This document shows positions 43,766 through 55,239 of a DNA stretch of 64,000 nt, one piece after another (position 1 is the stretch's first letter; the number at the start of each line of letters is the position of its first letter). Below the pieces are notes generated by a model, which did no database searches, was not told the origin of the DNA, and was given only the letters and a program-made list of their open reading frames with translations. Origin of the DNA: Jacaranda mimosifolia (taxonomy: Eukaryota; Streptophyta; Magnoliopsida; Lamiales; Bignoniaceae); NCBI GenBank assembly GCA_018894105.1, contig CM032128.1:13001001-13065000 (forward strand), written 5' to 3'. Position numbers and translations under genes: made by a program.

Positions 43766-46033
43766 TGTTGGAATAATGCCCAGCAAGCCAATTAGATTGG
43801 CGTGTAAACTATTTCACTTGTGATACAATCTTGATTGAATGGTCTTAATAATATAGCTACCTTCATCTTTTATTTACATCTACTTCACTAGCATTTGGTT
43901 CGAGCCCTCAGATCACACAAGACTAAGGGACTTGGTCACGCACTGGGTGGTGATCATGGAATAAGTCTTACACGGCCGTGATCTTAAATCTTCCAAGTCA
44001 TAGGATCTTAAGAGATAAGGCATATAAGATCCGGATAGACTTGCACTAACAATGCATAGATCTAATGAGTTGAATATTGCTCCGTTCCATGGGCAATCAT
44101 ATATGAGATATGAATGCATGTTAGTGGGTGTTTGTTAGGGAACAAGGCATTGAAGACCCACTAGAGAATCCACAGGATAGCAGGAGTAACAAGTCGGCAG
44201 TGGCAAATTCTCTCGCTTACGCTAGTGCATATAATTAGTCCTTTGACCTGAGGATCTATGGCAACCTTGTGTTTAGGTCCTCATTCATTGACTCCTCCTT
44301 GGTCACTTAGCAAGCCGTTCAGGTGGAGATTAGGCATGTGCTACTTAGACATAGAGGTTTGTGAGATCCAAGATGGAATCTGACTCCTCAACTTTGTGAA
44401 GGGCGAGTACATTTCCTATGTATTCTATAATGATCAATTCCAAGAAATCCTTGCATGATGTAGTATGACAATTTGGAAAAGGAGTTTTCCAAAAATGAGG
44501 TCATAAAGTGGAATCAAACATTAGGAGTAGAGACTTAGTATCGAGACTATTAGGGAACCGAAAAGTATTTTGCCCTAGGTCTTTTTCAGGGGATGAAACA
44601 CGGAAGGACCGTATTGCATGGCACGCGTAGAGCTATGGTGGTTCTTCAAAAGCATTTATTTCAGCTAATTAGTCGGGCTCCATGGTCTTAAGGTTGGACA
44701 TCGACCATAAAGATTGGGTACTCTTCAATTAACATAGATTAATTGAATCGAGTCGATTGGTTTAGAGAAGTTTAAACTAAAATGAATATACGATATTCAA
44801 AAGTCACAAGTAGTTGTGAGCCATGTCCAACGAATGGTACAGTCTACCGGGTTGTACACAAAAGCCAATTACATTTCCTAAGTAATGGAGGAATTTTCTA
44901 AGTATTAGAAAAATCTCTCCATGGAGACCCATTTTTGGTTAATTGAAATTAAGGTCAATTTTCGCTTGATTAATTTAAGTGTTAAATTGATCAACTAATT
45001 TAAGGGGTTAAATTAGACCAATAATTAACGAGTTAGTTATTTGGTGACATGTGAAAATCAATTGGTCAAGTTAACTTAAAGAGTTAAGTTAACAAAATTG
45101 AGCTTAAAGTTAAGCTAGTTGACTTAAGAGTTAAGTCAAGAATTAATTAATTAAATTAAATTGTTTAGTTTAATTAATGAGGAAAATATTCTTTGGAGCG
45201 AAAATTCAAATGATAGGATCATTTAAGTGTGGCATTTAATTAATTTGAAATTATATTTCAAATATAATTCAAATCCATACAAATTCAAATTAGATTTGAA
45301 TTTGCCAACTAAGCATGCATGGTTGGCCGTCTCCCCCCCCCCCTCCCCCCCTCTCAAGGAAGGTGTGATTGGCATCACACCTTCTTCACTCTATATATAG
45401 ATATAGAGTGAGGGGACGACAAACACAATTTAACAAGTGAAGAATTGGAATCTCACTTTTTCCTCCATTTTCAAGATGTTCATTCATGTGTTGAAGATCA
45501 CCTTCTTCTTCTTCTTCTTCTTCTTCTTCTCCTCCTCCTCTTCCTACCCAAAAATTGGCCACTTCCTTCTTAACTCTCCTTTCTTTCTCCAGCTAAAAAT
45601 GAGGAGTAGTAGGATTTGTATTGGTGTGTGGATCATTTTGATAGAGGCAAAGCACTTAGTTTGCTTAGCCATTGGAGATCCACCTACAAGACCAGTCTCT
45701 TGTCGATTTTATTCCAGGATATCCAGAAGAAGTTTCTAGCTAAAATTTGTTCTAGCTGATTCCTCAAGGTGTTGAGCATCTACTCGAATTTTTTCATCAT
45801 TTTTGGATAGTTTTGAATCAGTTAAAAATTGGTTGCCTCTAGCTGCGCTGCTATCTGGTAAATTCTATTTCAAGAAGGAGTTCTTCAATCTACCTTTGGA
45901 TTTTGATAATCAAGGTCACTGTCCAACCAAATCTGATTCCTAAAGCATGTTTAGATCTTTGGTTGCTTGTAAACACTAGTTTATTTAAGGTTTTGAAGTT
46001 TTATTATTAAATCCTAGTACCTTATTTATTTCA
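43766..46033 (+). mobile_element. Copia-2 5' LTR (2268 bp)
   Basis: It starts TGTTGGAATAATGCCC and ends TTATTTCA, giving TG...CA ends. A C-rich run (about 45333-45352) and a (CTT)n(CCT)n run (about 45506-45540) are expanded relative to the 3' LTR. GGTTAAATTAG, AAGTTAACTTAAAGAGTTAAG and similar words form short GTTAA repeats near 45000-45130. The site near 45060-45075 shows the sequence without the hAT-like insert that splits the other LTR. Confidence 0.92.
45391..45400 (+). promoter_or_regulatory. TATA box in copia-2 5' LTR
   Basis: CTATATATAG follows CACTT-type sequence and lies at the position equivalent to the TATA boxes in the copia-1 and copia-3 LTRs. The equivalent in the 3' LTR is TTATATATAA near 54630. 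It would drive the genomic RNA rightward through the leader and gag. Confidence 0.6.
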
Positions 46034-46035
46034 AG

Positions 46036-46048
46036 TGGTATTGAAGCC
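46036..46048 (+). other. Copia-2 primer-binding site
   Basis: TGGTATTGAAGCC lies two bases after the LTR. It matches the usual plant copia site TGGTATCAGAGCC, complementary to the 3' end of initiator tRNA-Met, with three changes. Confidence 0.8.
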
Positions 46049-48019
46049 TAATTCATGCTTAGATTTGGATTTTTTGATTGATTGACTTATGTAATGGATT
46101 GATCTATAATTACCAAATTCTCGATTCAATTGATAGATTAGGGTATTTGGATGATGTTTTGCGTGGCTTATTGATTAATGAATTAGATGCATGTTAATAT
46201 GTGTTTTAAGTGTTGATTCATATAAATAGTATGTTTTAATTCATGGCTATTAATGTTGAATGTTGATTTGGCATTAATTGATGTTATATGTTGATATGGC
46301 ATATGTTGATTGGCCTTAAGTTGTTTTAGTCATTTTTGGATCCAATTTGGTTGGAGTTTTGTTGGACATTTTAAAGAATATGATTCTTACTTATACTAGT
46401 TTTTGGAAGCATGTTTGAGCAATTGAAATTCTATTTTTAAAAGTGGCTTTAATATGGAATTTCATCTATAATGTGTGTTTCAATGTTTAGGAAGTGTCCT
46501 AAATTTTTTGGGGAACAAAAGTTGAGCTAAAATGGACACGACTCGGTGTCGAAGTGAAAACATGGTAAGCTGCCTAGCTTAATCAGGAACTGACCGAGCA
46601 GCGGGCTGGCCAAAAATGCGCCTGCCACATGGCAATGCACCCAACCTGGATGAGGAGCAGCACTTTTTCATTTGGCATGAGTTTTTGTTATTCTTGTGTT
46701 TCTTTATGTGCCAAAAGAGTTTATGCACAAGCGTTGTGCAAGGTCTCAAAATTATGTTTGACATTTTTGGATGCTTTTAAAAATTGGTTAAAGTTAATCT
46801 TCAATTTTTGGAATAAAAGTAATTCTTGGCCAATTATTTGTTTATGAGATAGGCATTTAATTATTAGAATCAATTGTTAATTCTAGATTTATTTATTATT
46901 CATTTAATTATTGAATGGATGATGAATGAATGGGGATGATAATGAGCCTTTAATGTTGATTTTATTTGTTTCAAGTTGTTGAAAAGAGTTGTATTAAATA
47001 AAGGCTTGCATGCCTTTTTTATTCTATCTTGTAAAAGTTATGAGATTAGAATCACTAGGAGTGGGGATTTCTTTCTCATGTAAATATTGCATGGAGCAAA
47101 GAAGACCATTGGAGGCATGGAGACTTTTGAAGACCCATGAATGTATGGGGATACACTCATGTAATAGTTAGATTTAATCAACCCACTTAAAATCAACTAG
47201 GTGGTACATCTATAGCTCTAAGTGCAGTACTTGATTAGGCTCATGGTCATCCTACCCTAGGAGCATGCTAGGCACATTTACTTATTTATGCTTTCTATAT
47301 CCTATTGATGTGTAAGATGAATGGTTAAGATACAGAAAACCTAAATAAGAAGATAAAATGATGAGATCTTTGTAAGCAAAAGCCTTCCACTTAGAACGTC
47401 TAAGTGCTTTTCAGATATTAAGTCAAAATTAATATAAATTAGAAGAAGTTTTAATTAATCCAAGCCTTCTACCAATAGTGTATGCCATGACAATGCTACC
47501 GATTTTGTGTGATGGCACTCGGTTACAGGGGTTACACTTAGGAGGAAAGTTGTGTGTATACACTTAGCATGAGATGCATTTTTAAATCAAGAATGCCCAC
47601 ACATTGGCACTCGATTATGGGGGATGTTGTGGTGCCGTCTTGAATCAAAATTTGATTGGCAGGTTGGGCTTAACACCCAGTAACATAGATGGTGCATGGT
47701 TACAAGGGTCTATGTGAAAAGTGAGTCAACATACATCAAGAGTTGCATGAGATGCAACTAACAAAAGTTGCTTACCCTTCGATTGCTTGTAGATGGCACT
47801 TAATTACGGGGATCCACTTGCAAGTCCTTGGGATCTTGATTTTCACTAGGAAATGAGATTTCCTGAATTCTTTTAGGCGGTGGAGGATTTGATAAAATAG
47901 TAGGAGAAAAAACATGCTTGAAAGACCATAAAAATATTTTTGCAATATCAATAATTCAATCATATGTGTATACTCTTTTTTCCCCTTTTATAGATTTTTG
48001 AAATCTTCAAACAAAGAAA
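46049..48019 (+). other. Copia-2 untranslated leader
   Basis: About 2 kb separate the primer site from the gag ATG, with no open frame over 75 codons. Short repeats such as GTTGATATGGCAT occur near 46260-46310. From 47508 a diverged four-copy repeat begins. Such long leaders usually hold packaging and translation signals, but none can be identified here. Confidence 0.6.
47508..47830. repeat. Four diverged ~95-bp repeats in the copia-2 leader
   Basis: The motif GATGGCACT(C/T)GGTTACAGGGG recurs, degenerate, at about 47511, 47605, 47689 and 47793. Sequences between copies share short GCATGAGATGCA and ACACTTAG-type words. Spacing is 85-105 bases. It ends about 190 bases before the gag start. Confidence 0.55.
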
Positions 48020-49066
48020 ATGGCTAAAAATCCACTCGCAAGTACTTACGAAACCAATAAGCTCATTGGGCCTAACTTCCATGATTGGTTAAGGAACCTT
48101 AAAATCATTCTTGACTTTAAAATGAAAACCTACGTCCTTGATCAATGTCCACAAGGCACATGGGGAGATGGTGCCACTAATGAAGCACGCGAAGTGTTCG
48201 CTAAACTTGTGGATGATAATCTACAAATAAGATGCCTTATGATGGCTTCCATGACTAGTGAGCTTCAAAAGACTCAAAAGCATATGAGACATATATATGA
48301 GATATATAAACACCTACCATATTTGTATGATGTCCAAACTCGACACAAAAGGTTCACTTTGACGAAGGGGCCCTTCAGGACACAAATAGGTAAAGGTGTT
48401 AATGTCCATGATCATGGCCTCAAGATAATAGGGATCATCGACAAGCTTGGACAACTTAATGTGGTCATGGACAATGACCTTTACGTGGATTTAATCCTCC
48501 AATTGTTGCCCTCTTCGTTCGACCAATTCGTTATGAACTTCAGTATGTCCAAACAAAAGGTTACGATTAACGAATTGGTGAACATGCTTGTGACTGCTGA
48601 GACGACTATGAAAAAGGAAAGACCTCTTATGCTTGATTTCACCTCTACGTCAGAGAGCCCTATGGGTCCTTCAAAGGGAGGTAAAAGAAAGAAAAGTTCC
48701 TCCTCAAAAGTGAAGCAACCCTTGAAAGGTTCGGGGAGAGTTAAGAAAAAGAAAGGTGACAAGACTGATGATGCTACTTGTTTTTACTGTGGCGAAAAGG
48801 GGCATTGGAAAAGAAACTGCAAGGAATATCTTGGTGCCCTTGGGAAGGGTATATACTTCATTAAAATACACTTAACGACTAATTCTTCCCCATGGGTATT
48901 TGATACCACATCTGGTTTTCACCTTTATAATTCGTTACAGGGGATGGAAAGAAGAAAGAGTCTACGTGAAGGGAATATGATCCTTTGCCTCGAAAATGGA
49001 GCAAAGGTTGTCACCACAGTCCAAGGCGTCGTAAAGTTAGACTTAGGGAATGCTTGTATTTAATTC
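48020..49066 (+). CDS. Copia-2 gag with zinc knuckle and start of protease (347 aa)
   Basis: The start ATG at 48020 is followed by MAKNPLASTYETNKLIGPNF, a typical copia gag N-terminus. The UBN2-type core covers residues about 60-200 (DLYVDLILQLLPSSFDQFVM). A Lys/Ser-rich basic region (about 220-258) precedes an intact zinc knuckle, CFYCGEKGHWKRNC (about 264-277). The protease begins with WVFDTTSGF, where copia elements usually have D-T-G-(A/C), so its active site is altered. A stop at 49064-49066 ends the frame inside the protease. This is the longest intact frame in the window; gag protein could still be made if the LTR were active. Confidence 0.9.
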
Positions 49067-50170
49067 AATCCTTGTTATTATATACCCCAACTTGTTATGA
49101 ACATTATTTCAATACCCGTTCTAGATAATGAAGGATTTGATTTTTCTATATCAAATGGAGTATTGAAAGCATTAAAGAACAGTTCTTTAATTACACAAGA
49201 TACATTGAATAAAGGATTATACATACTAGATTCCCAACCTTCACTAATGCATATTCAATCAAGTAAAAGAAAAGTAGATAACCAAAAAGATCCCATTCTT
49301 TGGCAAGAAAGACTTGGACATATTTCCAAAAATAGGATGAACAAGTTAGAAGCTCTCAAAGAACTAAATGTTAGTGGAATTAAGGAACTTCCTACTTGTG
49401 AATCTTGTTTAAAAGGAAAAATGACCAAGGCACCTTTTGTAGGACAAACGGAGCGAACAACAAGTCCTTTGTATTTGATCTATACGGATGTTTGTGGCCT
49501 ACTAAGAGTTAGTGCGAGAGGAGGCTATTCCTACTTCGTCATCTTTACCAATGATTATAGTCGGTTTGGACATGTGTATCTTATGAAGTACAAGTCCGAA
49601 GCCTTTGAAAAGTTCAAAGAGTATAGGAATGAAGTGGAATAGTAAAATGGACTTAGTATTAAAGCTCTTTGATCGGATCGAGGAAGAGAATACTTAAGTA
49701 TTGAGTTCTTGAATTATCTAAAAGAGAATAGGATTCTCTCACAATAAACTCCACCTGACACATCCCAACAAAATGAAGTAGCCAAAAGGAGAAACTATAC
49801 TTTGTTAGACATGGTACGTTCCATGATGAGTTTTACGATATGCCCATATCCTTTTGAGGATACACTTTAGAAATGGCGGCAATGCTACTAAATGTAGTAC
49901 CATCAAAGTTGGTCCCTTAAACACCGCATAAGATGTGGACTGGCAAAGCACCCTCTTACAACTATCTTAAAGTTTGGGGATCTCCTACCTACATGAGATG
50001 GACAGTAGGAGACAAATTGGACAGTAGATCTACCTTGTGCAAGTTTGTGGGATACCTAAAAGAGTTTTGTGTTATTACTTTTATAATCTTTCAAAAAAAA
50101 GGCATTTGTTTCAAGGAATGCCGACTTTTTAGAGAAGAAATTTCTATTAGATAGAAATGGTGTTGTTGTT
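49067..50170 (+). pseudogene. Copia-2 pre-integrase and integrase
   Basis: After the gag stop the same reading resumes at 49097 for 181 codons. Pre-integrase zinc finger: ILWQERLGHISKNRMNKLEA and CESCLKGKMTKAPF, with the first His replaced by Gln. Core: IYTDVCGLLRVSARGGYSYF and FTNDYSRFGHVYLM keep the first Asp. Beyond 49645 the frame is broken. The segment near 49765-49800 reads NEVAKRRNYTLLDMV, where the catalytic Glu of the copia E-R-R-N motif is Lys. 49933-50154 is the linker. Integration activity would be lost. Confidence 0.88.
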
Positions 50171-50350
50171 GAACTTGATGAAGTTTAAAACGATCAACAA
50201 ATCCTACAAGCGATAAAAACGAGTGAGCATCAAGAGCCCTACCCACATCTTCCTTTAAGGTCAGACTGAATCAAGAAGCAACCCGAAAGGTTCAGATTCC
50301 TTCATGACACGGGCTAATCGGATAGTCATCTGAAGACCTATAAGGAAACT

Positions 50351-51330
50351 ATGTTAGACATAAACTTGGGATATTGGCATGATGCCATGAGATCTGAAAT
50401 GGACTCCATGTACTCCAACAAAGTATGGACTTTGGTAGATCCACCAAAGGAAACAGTTCTCGTTGGTTGCAAGTGGATTTATAAGCGAAAGCTTGGAGTC
50501 GATGGAAAGGTAGCGACCTTTAAGCCACAACTAGCGGTGAAAGGTTACACTTAAATACCCGATATTGACTTTGAGGAAACCTTTTCACCAGTCGCAATGC
50601 CTAAGTCTATTCGGATTCTACATGCCATAGCTGTATATTATGACTATGAATACAACAAATGGATGCAAAAACTGCTTTCCTCAATGGAGACATGAATAAG
50701 AAATTTATATGGAGCAACCACAAAGTTTTACATCCAAAGGGAGTGAACAAAAAGTTTGTAAACTCTAGAGATTTATCTTTAGACTCAAACAGGCATCCCA
50801 GAGTTGGAACATATGTTTTGATAAGACAGTTAAATCATTTGGCTTTGTCAAAAATGTGTATGAACCATGTGTGTATATGAAAGCTAGTGGGAGTAGTGTA
50901 CAGTTTATTGTGCTTTATGTCAATGACATCCTTCTAATTGGGAATGAGGTAGGAATGTTAGAGTGTACTAAAGCATGGTTATCTACTCAATTCTCCATGA
51001 AGGATTTGGGATAAGCATCCTACGTATTGGGAATACGTATCTATAGAGATAGATCTAAGAGGATGCTGGGGCTTTCCCAAACCTCGTATTGACAAGACAC
51101 TAAAAAGGTTTAGTATGGAAGAATCCAAGAGATGATTCATTCCTATGGGATATGGCATTCATCTTTCCAAGTCTATAACCCCTAAGAATAATAACAAGAG
51201 AAAAAGAATGCCTCACATACATTATGTCTCTACCATAGGGAGCATAATGTATGTTGTTCAATGTACAAGATTGGATATGGCAGACGCTCTAAATGTTACG
51301 AGTCACTTCCAATCCGATCCCGATTAAAGT
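50351..51330 (+). pseudogene. Copia-2 reverse transcriptase
   Basis: RVT_2 sequence: AMRSEMDSMYSNKVWTLVDP and VGCKWIYKRKLGVDGKVATF (50351-50554), then a MDAKTAFLNGDMNKKFIWSN segment at 50659, whose Asp matches the first catalytic Asp region. The active site near 50905-50930 reads LYVNDILLIGNE, with Asn for the first Asp of YVDD. The C-terminal MGYGIHLSKSITPKNNN and GSIMYVVQCTRLDMADALNV follow at 51145-51327. At least five frame breaks are present. Confidence 0.88.
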
Positions 51331-51880
51331 CACGGGACAGCTATAAAATCAATCCTTAAGTACTTGAGAATAACTAAGGAGTTGTTTATAGTATACAACA
51401 GTGGAGAATTGAAACTAAAAGGGTTTTTGGATTCTAGTTTCCACTCTGATGTAGATGACTTAAAATCCATTTCATGATTCATTTTTTGCCTCAATGGCTT
51501 CGCAGTGAGTTGGAAGAGTTCCAGACAAGACACCACGGCCAACTCTTCCACAGAAGAAGAATATATTGCGGCTCCAAAAGCTGCAAACAAAGGTGTTTGG
51601 AGGAAAAAACTTCATTCAAGAGTTGAATGTAATGCCTAGCATTGCTGAGCCGGTAGTTGTCTTCTGTGACAACAACAGGGCAGTAACGGAAGCTAAAGAT
51701 CCAAGATCTCATCAGTGATCCAAGCACATATTGAGGTGATATCATTTGATCTGGGAGATCATTTATAGAGGCGGCATTCGAGTGGAGAGAGTTACCTCAG
51801 AAGAGATATAACAGATTTACTGACTAAACCCCTATCTCAAAAGGTCTTTGAAGGACATCTTGATAAGATAGGTCTTAAGG
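51331..51880 (+). pseudogene. Copia-2 RNase H
   Basis: Plus-strand pieces include SWKSSRQDTTANSSTEEEY, where the T-E-A-E-Y motif reads T-E-E-E-Y, and VVVFCDNNRAVTEAKDPR with the C-D-N-N motif. The end reads DLLTKPLSQKVFEGHL, the conserved copia RNase H tail, close to 51835. Frameshifts separate these pieces. Confidence 0.85.
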
Positions 51881-51898
51881 CTATATGGTATTGGCTTA

Positions 51899-51911
51899 GG
51901 GCAAGAGGAAT
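51899..51911 (+). other. Copia-2 polypurine tract
   Basis: AGGGCAAGAGGAA lies just before the 3' LTR start. It is mostly purine with one C and is placed as expected for plus-strand priming. Confidence 0.65.
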
Positions 51912-53119
51912 ATTCTTGGAATAGTACCCAGCAAGCCAATTAGATTGACGTTGTAAACTATTTCACTTGTGATATAATTTTGATTAAATGATATTAATAA
52001 TATGGCCATCTTCATCTTATGTTTATATTTACTTTCCTGGCATTTGGTTCAAGCCCTTAAATCACACAAGACTAAGGGACTTGGTCACGCACTGATGGTG
52101 ATCATGGATAAATCTTACACGGTTGTGATCTTAAATCTTCCAAGTCATAGGATCTTAAGAGACAAGGCATCTAATATCCAGATAGACTTGCACTGACAAT
52201 GAATAGATCAAAGAGTTCGATATTGCTTTGTTCCATGGGCAATCCCATATGAGATATAAGTGTATGCTAGTGGGTACTTGTTAGGGAACAAGGCACTTAA
52301 GAACCATCGGAGAAACCACTAGATAGTCTGACTTGTAAGTTAATAGTGGCAAATTCTCGTGCTTATGCTAATGCATATAATTAGTCCTTTGACTTGAGGA
52401 TCCATGGTAACCTTATGTTTAGGTTCTCATGCATTGACTCCTCCTTGGTCACTTAGCAGGCCGTTCAGGTGGATACTGGGCATGAACTACTTAGACATGG
52501 AGGTTTGTGAGATCCAAGATGAAATCTAACTCATCGTCTTTGTGAAGGGATAGTACATCTTCAATGTATTCTATAATGATCAATTCCCAGAAATACTTAC
52601 GCAAGGTAGTATGACAATTTAGAAAATGAGCTTTCCAAAGAAGAGGTCATAAAGTGGAATCAAATATTGAGAATAGAGACATAGTATCGAGGCTATTATG
52701 GAACCGGAAAATATCATGCCTTATGCCCCTTTTCGGGATATAGGAGACGGAAGGACCGTAATTGCATGCCATGTGTAGAGCTATGATGGTTCTTCAAAAG
52801 TATTCATTTCGGCTAGTTAGTTGGGCTCCATGGGCTTGGGGTTGGACATCAACCATGGAGATTGAGCACTCTTCAATTAATGGAGATTAATTGAATTGAG
52901 TCGACTAGTTTAAAGGAGTTTAAACTAAAATATATATATGATATTCAAAAGTCACAAGTAGTTGTGAGCCCATGTCCAATGAATGGTAGAACCTATCGAG
53001 TCACACACAAAAGCCAATTACATTTCCTAAGTGTTAAATTGATCAACCAATTTAAGGAGATAAATTAGACCAATAATTAAAGAGTTAGTTATTTGGTGCC
53101 ATGTGACCATCAATTGGTC

Positions 53120-54295
53120 TAGGGGTGTTCAAAAAAAACCGAAACTGACCGAACCGAAGGTTCGGTTCGATTTCGGTTCTTTGTTTTTAAAATTTTTAGT
53201 TTTTGGTTCGGTTCGGTTCGGTTAAAATCGAACTGATTTTTTTATTTTTTATTTTTTTTTAGTTTAAGTGTAATTTTTCAAAACGGTAATGTACTTTTAA
53301 GTTTTAGGGATAGATAAAAATGAAAGTTTTTATAAGGTGAAATAATTGAGGGAAAAAAAAAAGTAAAATTGGAGATGAGAAAACAAACAATATTGTCTTA
53401 TACACTAGCAATTTTAGTACATTCAATGTGTTATGTGTGTAGTAAAATTTTTATAACATAAAATAATTAAAATATTTATTTATCTTCTTAAATTTATAAT
53501 ATTTTAAATATATATTTTTTATAATAGATGAATTATAATTTATAATTGATAATTATAAAAATTATATCCTAATTTCTAAGTTCTAACTATATTAGTGAAT
53601 TATTAAATTATTTTTTAAATTCTAAATGTGTAGAGTGTAGACATAATATAAATAATTCCAAATGTTAATATTCTATTCAAATAAGTGATGACATTATTTA
53701 AGTTTTGAATTTTAATTTTGACTAATTTTGACCATTCTAAATTTTTAATTTCTAAAATCTAGACTCTAAAGTCTAAAGTAAAGCCCCTAAAAAGTAAAAA
53801 TCACTCTTCACTCTCACTCACACAGTCACACTCACAACTCACAAGACTCACAACTCACACACACAGACGACAGTCCGTCCGCCGCAGTGCCGCACAGACA
53901 GAGAAAGGAGAAAGCAGCAGCCAGCAGCAGCGGTCCAGCGGGCAACAGCAGCAACAACAACAGGCAACAGCAGCAAACAGCGGGCAACAGCAACAACAGC
54001 AACAGGCAACAGCCAGGAGCCAGCCCCTTTCTCCTCTATGTCCCTCTTCCAGACGAACCTGACCGGCAGAGTATAAAAGAAAAAAGAAAAAAGAATCGGT
54101 TCGATTTTGGTTAAAAAATCAAAATCGAACCGGTTCGAACCGAACAGTACCGGTTCAGTTTCGGTTTTTACCGAAACCGAACTGAACCGAATACATTTCG
54201 GTTCAGTTTCAGTTTTGCTCCCGAGAAAACCAAAAATTTTGGTTAACCGACCGAACCGTTCGGTTCGATCGGTTAAAACCGATTGTACACCCCTA
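53120..54295. mobile_element. hAT-like element (1176 bp) in the copia-2 3' LTR
   Basis: The ends are TAGGGGTGTTCAA and, reverse-complemented, TAGGGGTGTACAA. The flanks AATTGGTC (53112-53119) and AATTTGTC (54296-54303) form an 8-bp target duplication with one mismatch. The 5' LTR of copia-2 holds the uninterrupted site AATTGGTCAAGTTAAC near 45061. Sub-terminal regions are saturated with CCGAAC, GGTTCGGTT and GAACCG words. The central part is AT-rich, then becomes C/A-rich with an 76-codon open frame at 53887-54114. This is a very well delimited insertion. Confidence 0.95.
53887..54114 (+). CDS. Q/N/S-rich short ORF inside a hAT-like element
   Basis: 75 codons from ATG 53887: MPHRQRKEKAAASSSGP, then a Gln/Asn/Ser-rich middle derived from CAG/CAA/AAC repeats, then SPFLLYVPLPDEPDRQSI. 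The frame is preceded by about 80 bases of CA-rich sequence (CTCACTCACACAG-like) resembling a plant 5' untranslated region. It could be the remnant 5' exon of a deleted transposase or of a captured gene, or simply an expanded CAG/CAA repeat. I recognise no domain, and a short low-complexity frame can arise by chance. Confidence 0.35.
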   Translation: MPHRQRKEKAAASSSGPAGNSSNNNRQQQQTAGNSNNSNRQQPGASPFLLYVPLPDEPDRQSIKEKRKKNRFDFG

Positions 54296-55239
54296 AATTT
54301 GTCAAGTTAACTTAAAGAGTTAAGTTAACAAAATTGAGCTTAAAGAGTTAAGCTAGTTGACTTCAGAGTTAAGTCAAGAATTAATTAATTAATTAGATTA
54401 AATTATTTAGTTTAATTAATGAGGAGAATATTCTGTAGGGGAAAAATTCAAATGATATGATCATTTAAATGTGGCATTTAATTAATTTGAAATTAGATTT
54501 CAAATAGAACTCAAATGCATACAAATTCAAATTAGATTTGAATTTGCCAACTAAGCATGCATGGCATGCATAGTTGCTGGCCCCCCCTCCTTGAGGTGTG
54601 ATTGGCATAAAAATCATCCTCACTTTATATATAAATATAGAGTGAGGGGGCTGCAAACACAATTTAAGTGAAGAATTAGATTCTCACTTTTCCCTCCATT
54701 TTCAAGGTGTTCATTCATGTGTTGAAGATCACCTTCTTCTTCTTCTCCCTGCCCAAAGATCGGTCACTTCCTTCTTAACTCTCATCTCTTTCTCCAGCTA
54801 AAAGTGAGGAGTAGTAGGATTTGCATTGGTGTGTGGTTTATTTCGATAGAGGTAAAACACTTGATTTGCTAAGCCTTTGGAGATCCACATGCAAGACTAG
54901 TCTCTTGTCGATTTTATTCCAGGAGATCCACAAGGGGTTTCAAGCTTAAATTTATTCCAGATGCTTCCTCAAGGTGTTGAGCATCTACTGGAATTTTTTT
55001 CACCATTTTGGGGAGTTTTGAATTGGTCAAAAACTGCTTGCTTTCAACTGTGCCGCTGTTTGGCAAATTCTATTTGAAGAATGAGCTCTTCAATCTACCT
55101 TTGAATTTTGCTAATCAAGGTAACTTTCCAACCAAATCTAAATTCTAAAGTATGTTTAGATCCTTGGCTTCTTGTAAGCACTAGGTTATTTAAGCTTTTG
55201 AAGTTTTATTATTAGATCCTAGTGCCTTACTTGCTTTCA

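Larger units (their letters stand above)
43766..55239 (+). mobile_element. Copia-2: full-length but defective Ty1/copia element
   Basis: Two long LTRs (43766-46033 and 51914-55239) enclose a tRNA-Met-type primer site, a 2-kb leader, gag, protease, integrase, RT, RNase H and a polypurine tract in copia order. The flanking 5-mers GCCAT (43761-43765) and GTCAT (55240-55244) are a target duplication with one mismatch. It sits inside the 5' LTR of gypsy-2. The 3' LTR contains a hAT-like element. LTRs differ at roughly 10-15% of positions by eye, so the insertion is not recent. The gag frame is intact; the pol frame is broken many times. Confidence 0.93.
51914..55239 (+). mobile_element. Copia-2 3' LTR, split by a hAT-like element
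   Basis: It starts TCTTGGAATAGTACCC (TG changed to TC) and ends GCTTTCA. Without the hAT-like insertion and its duplicated 8 bases it is about 2.14 kb. It aligns with the 5' LTR throughout. A short stretch present near 44880-44990 of the 5' LTR appears deleted around 53030. Confidence 0.92.

Noticed and set aside
45300..45540. C-rich and CTT-rich runs considered as a separate satellite
   Set aside because: They are local simple-repeat growth within the copia-2 5' LTR, with shorter equivalents in the 3' LTR.
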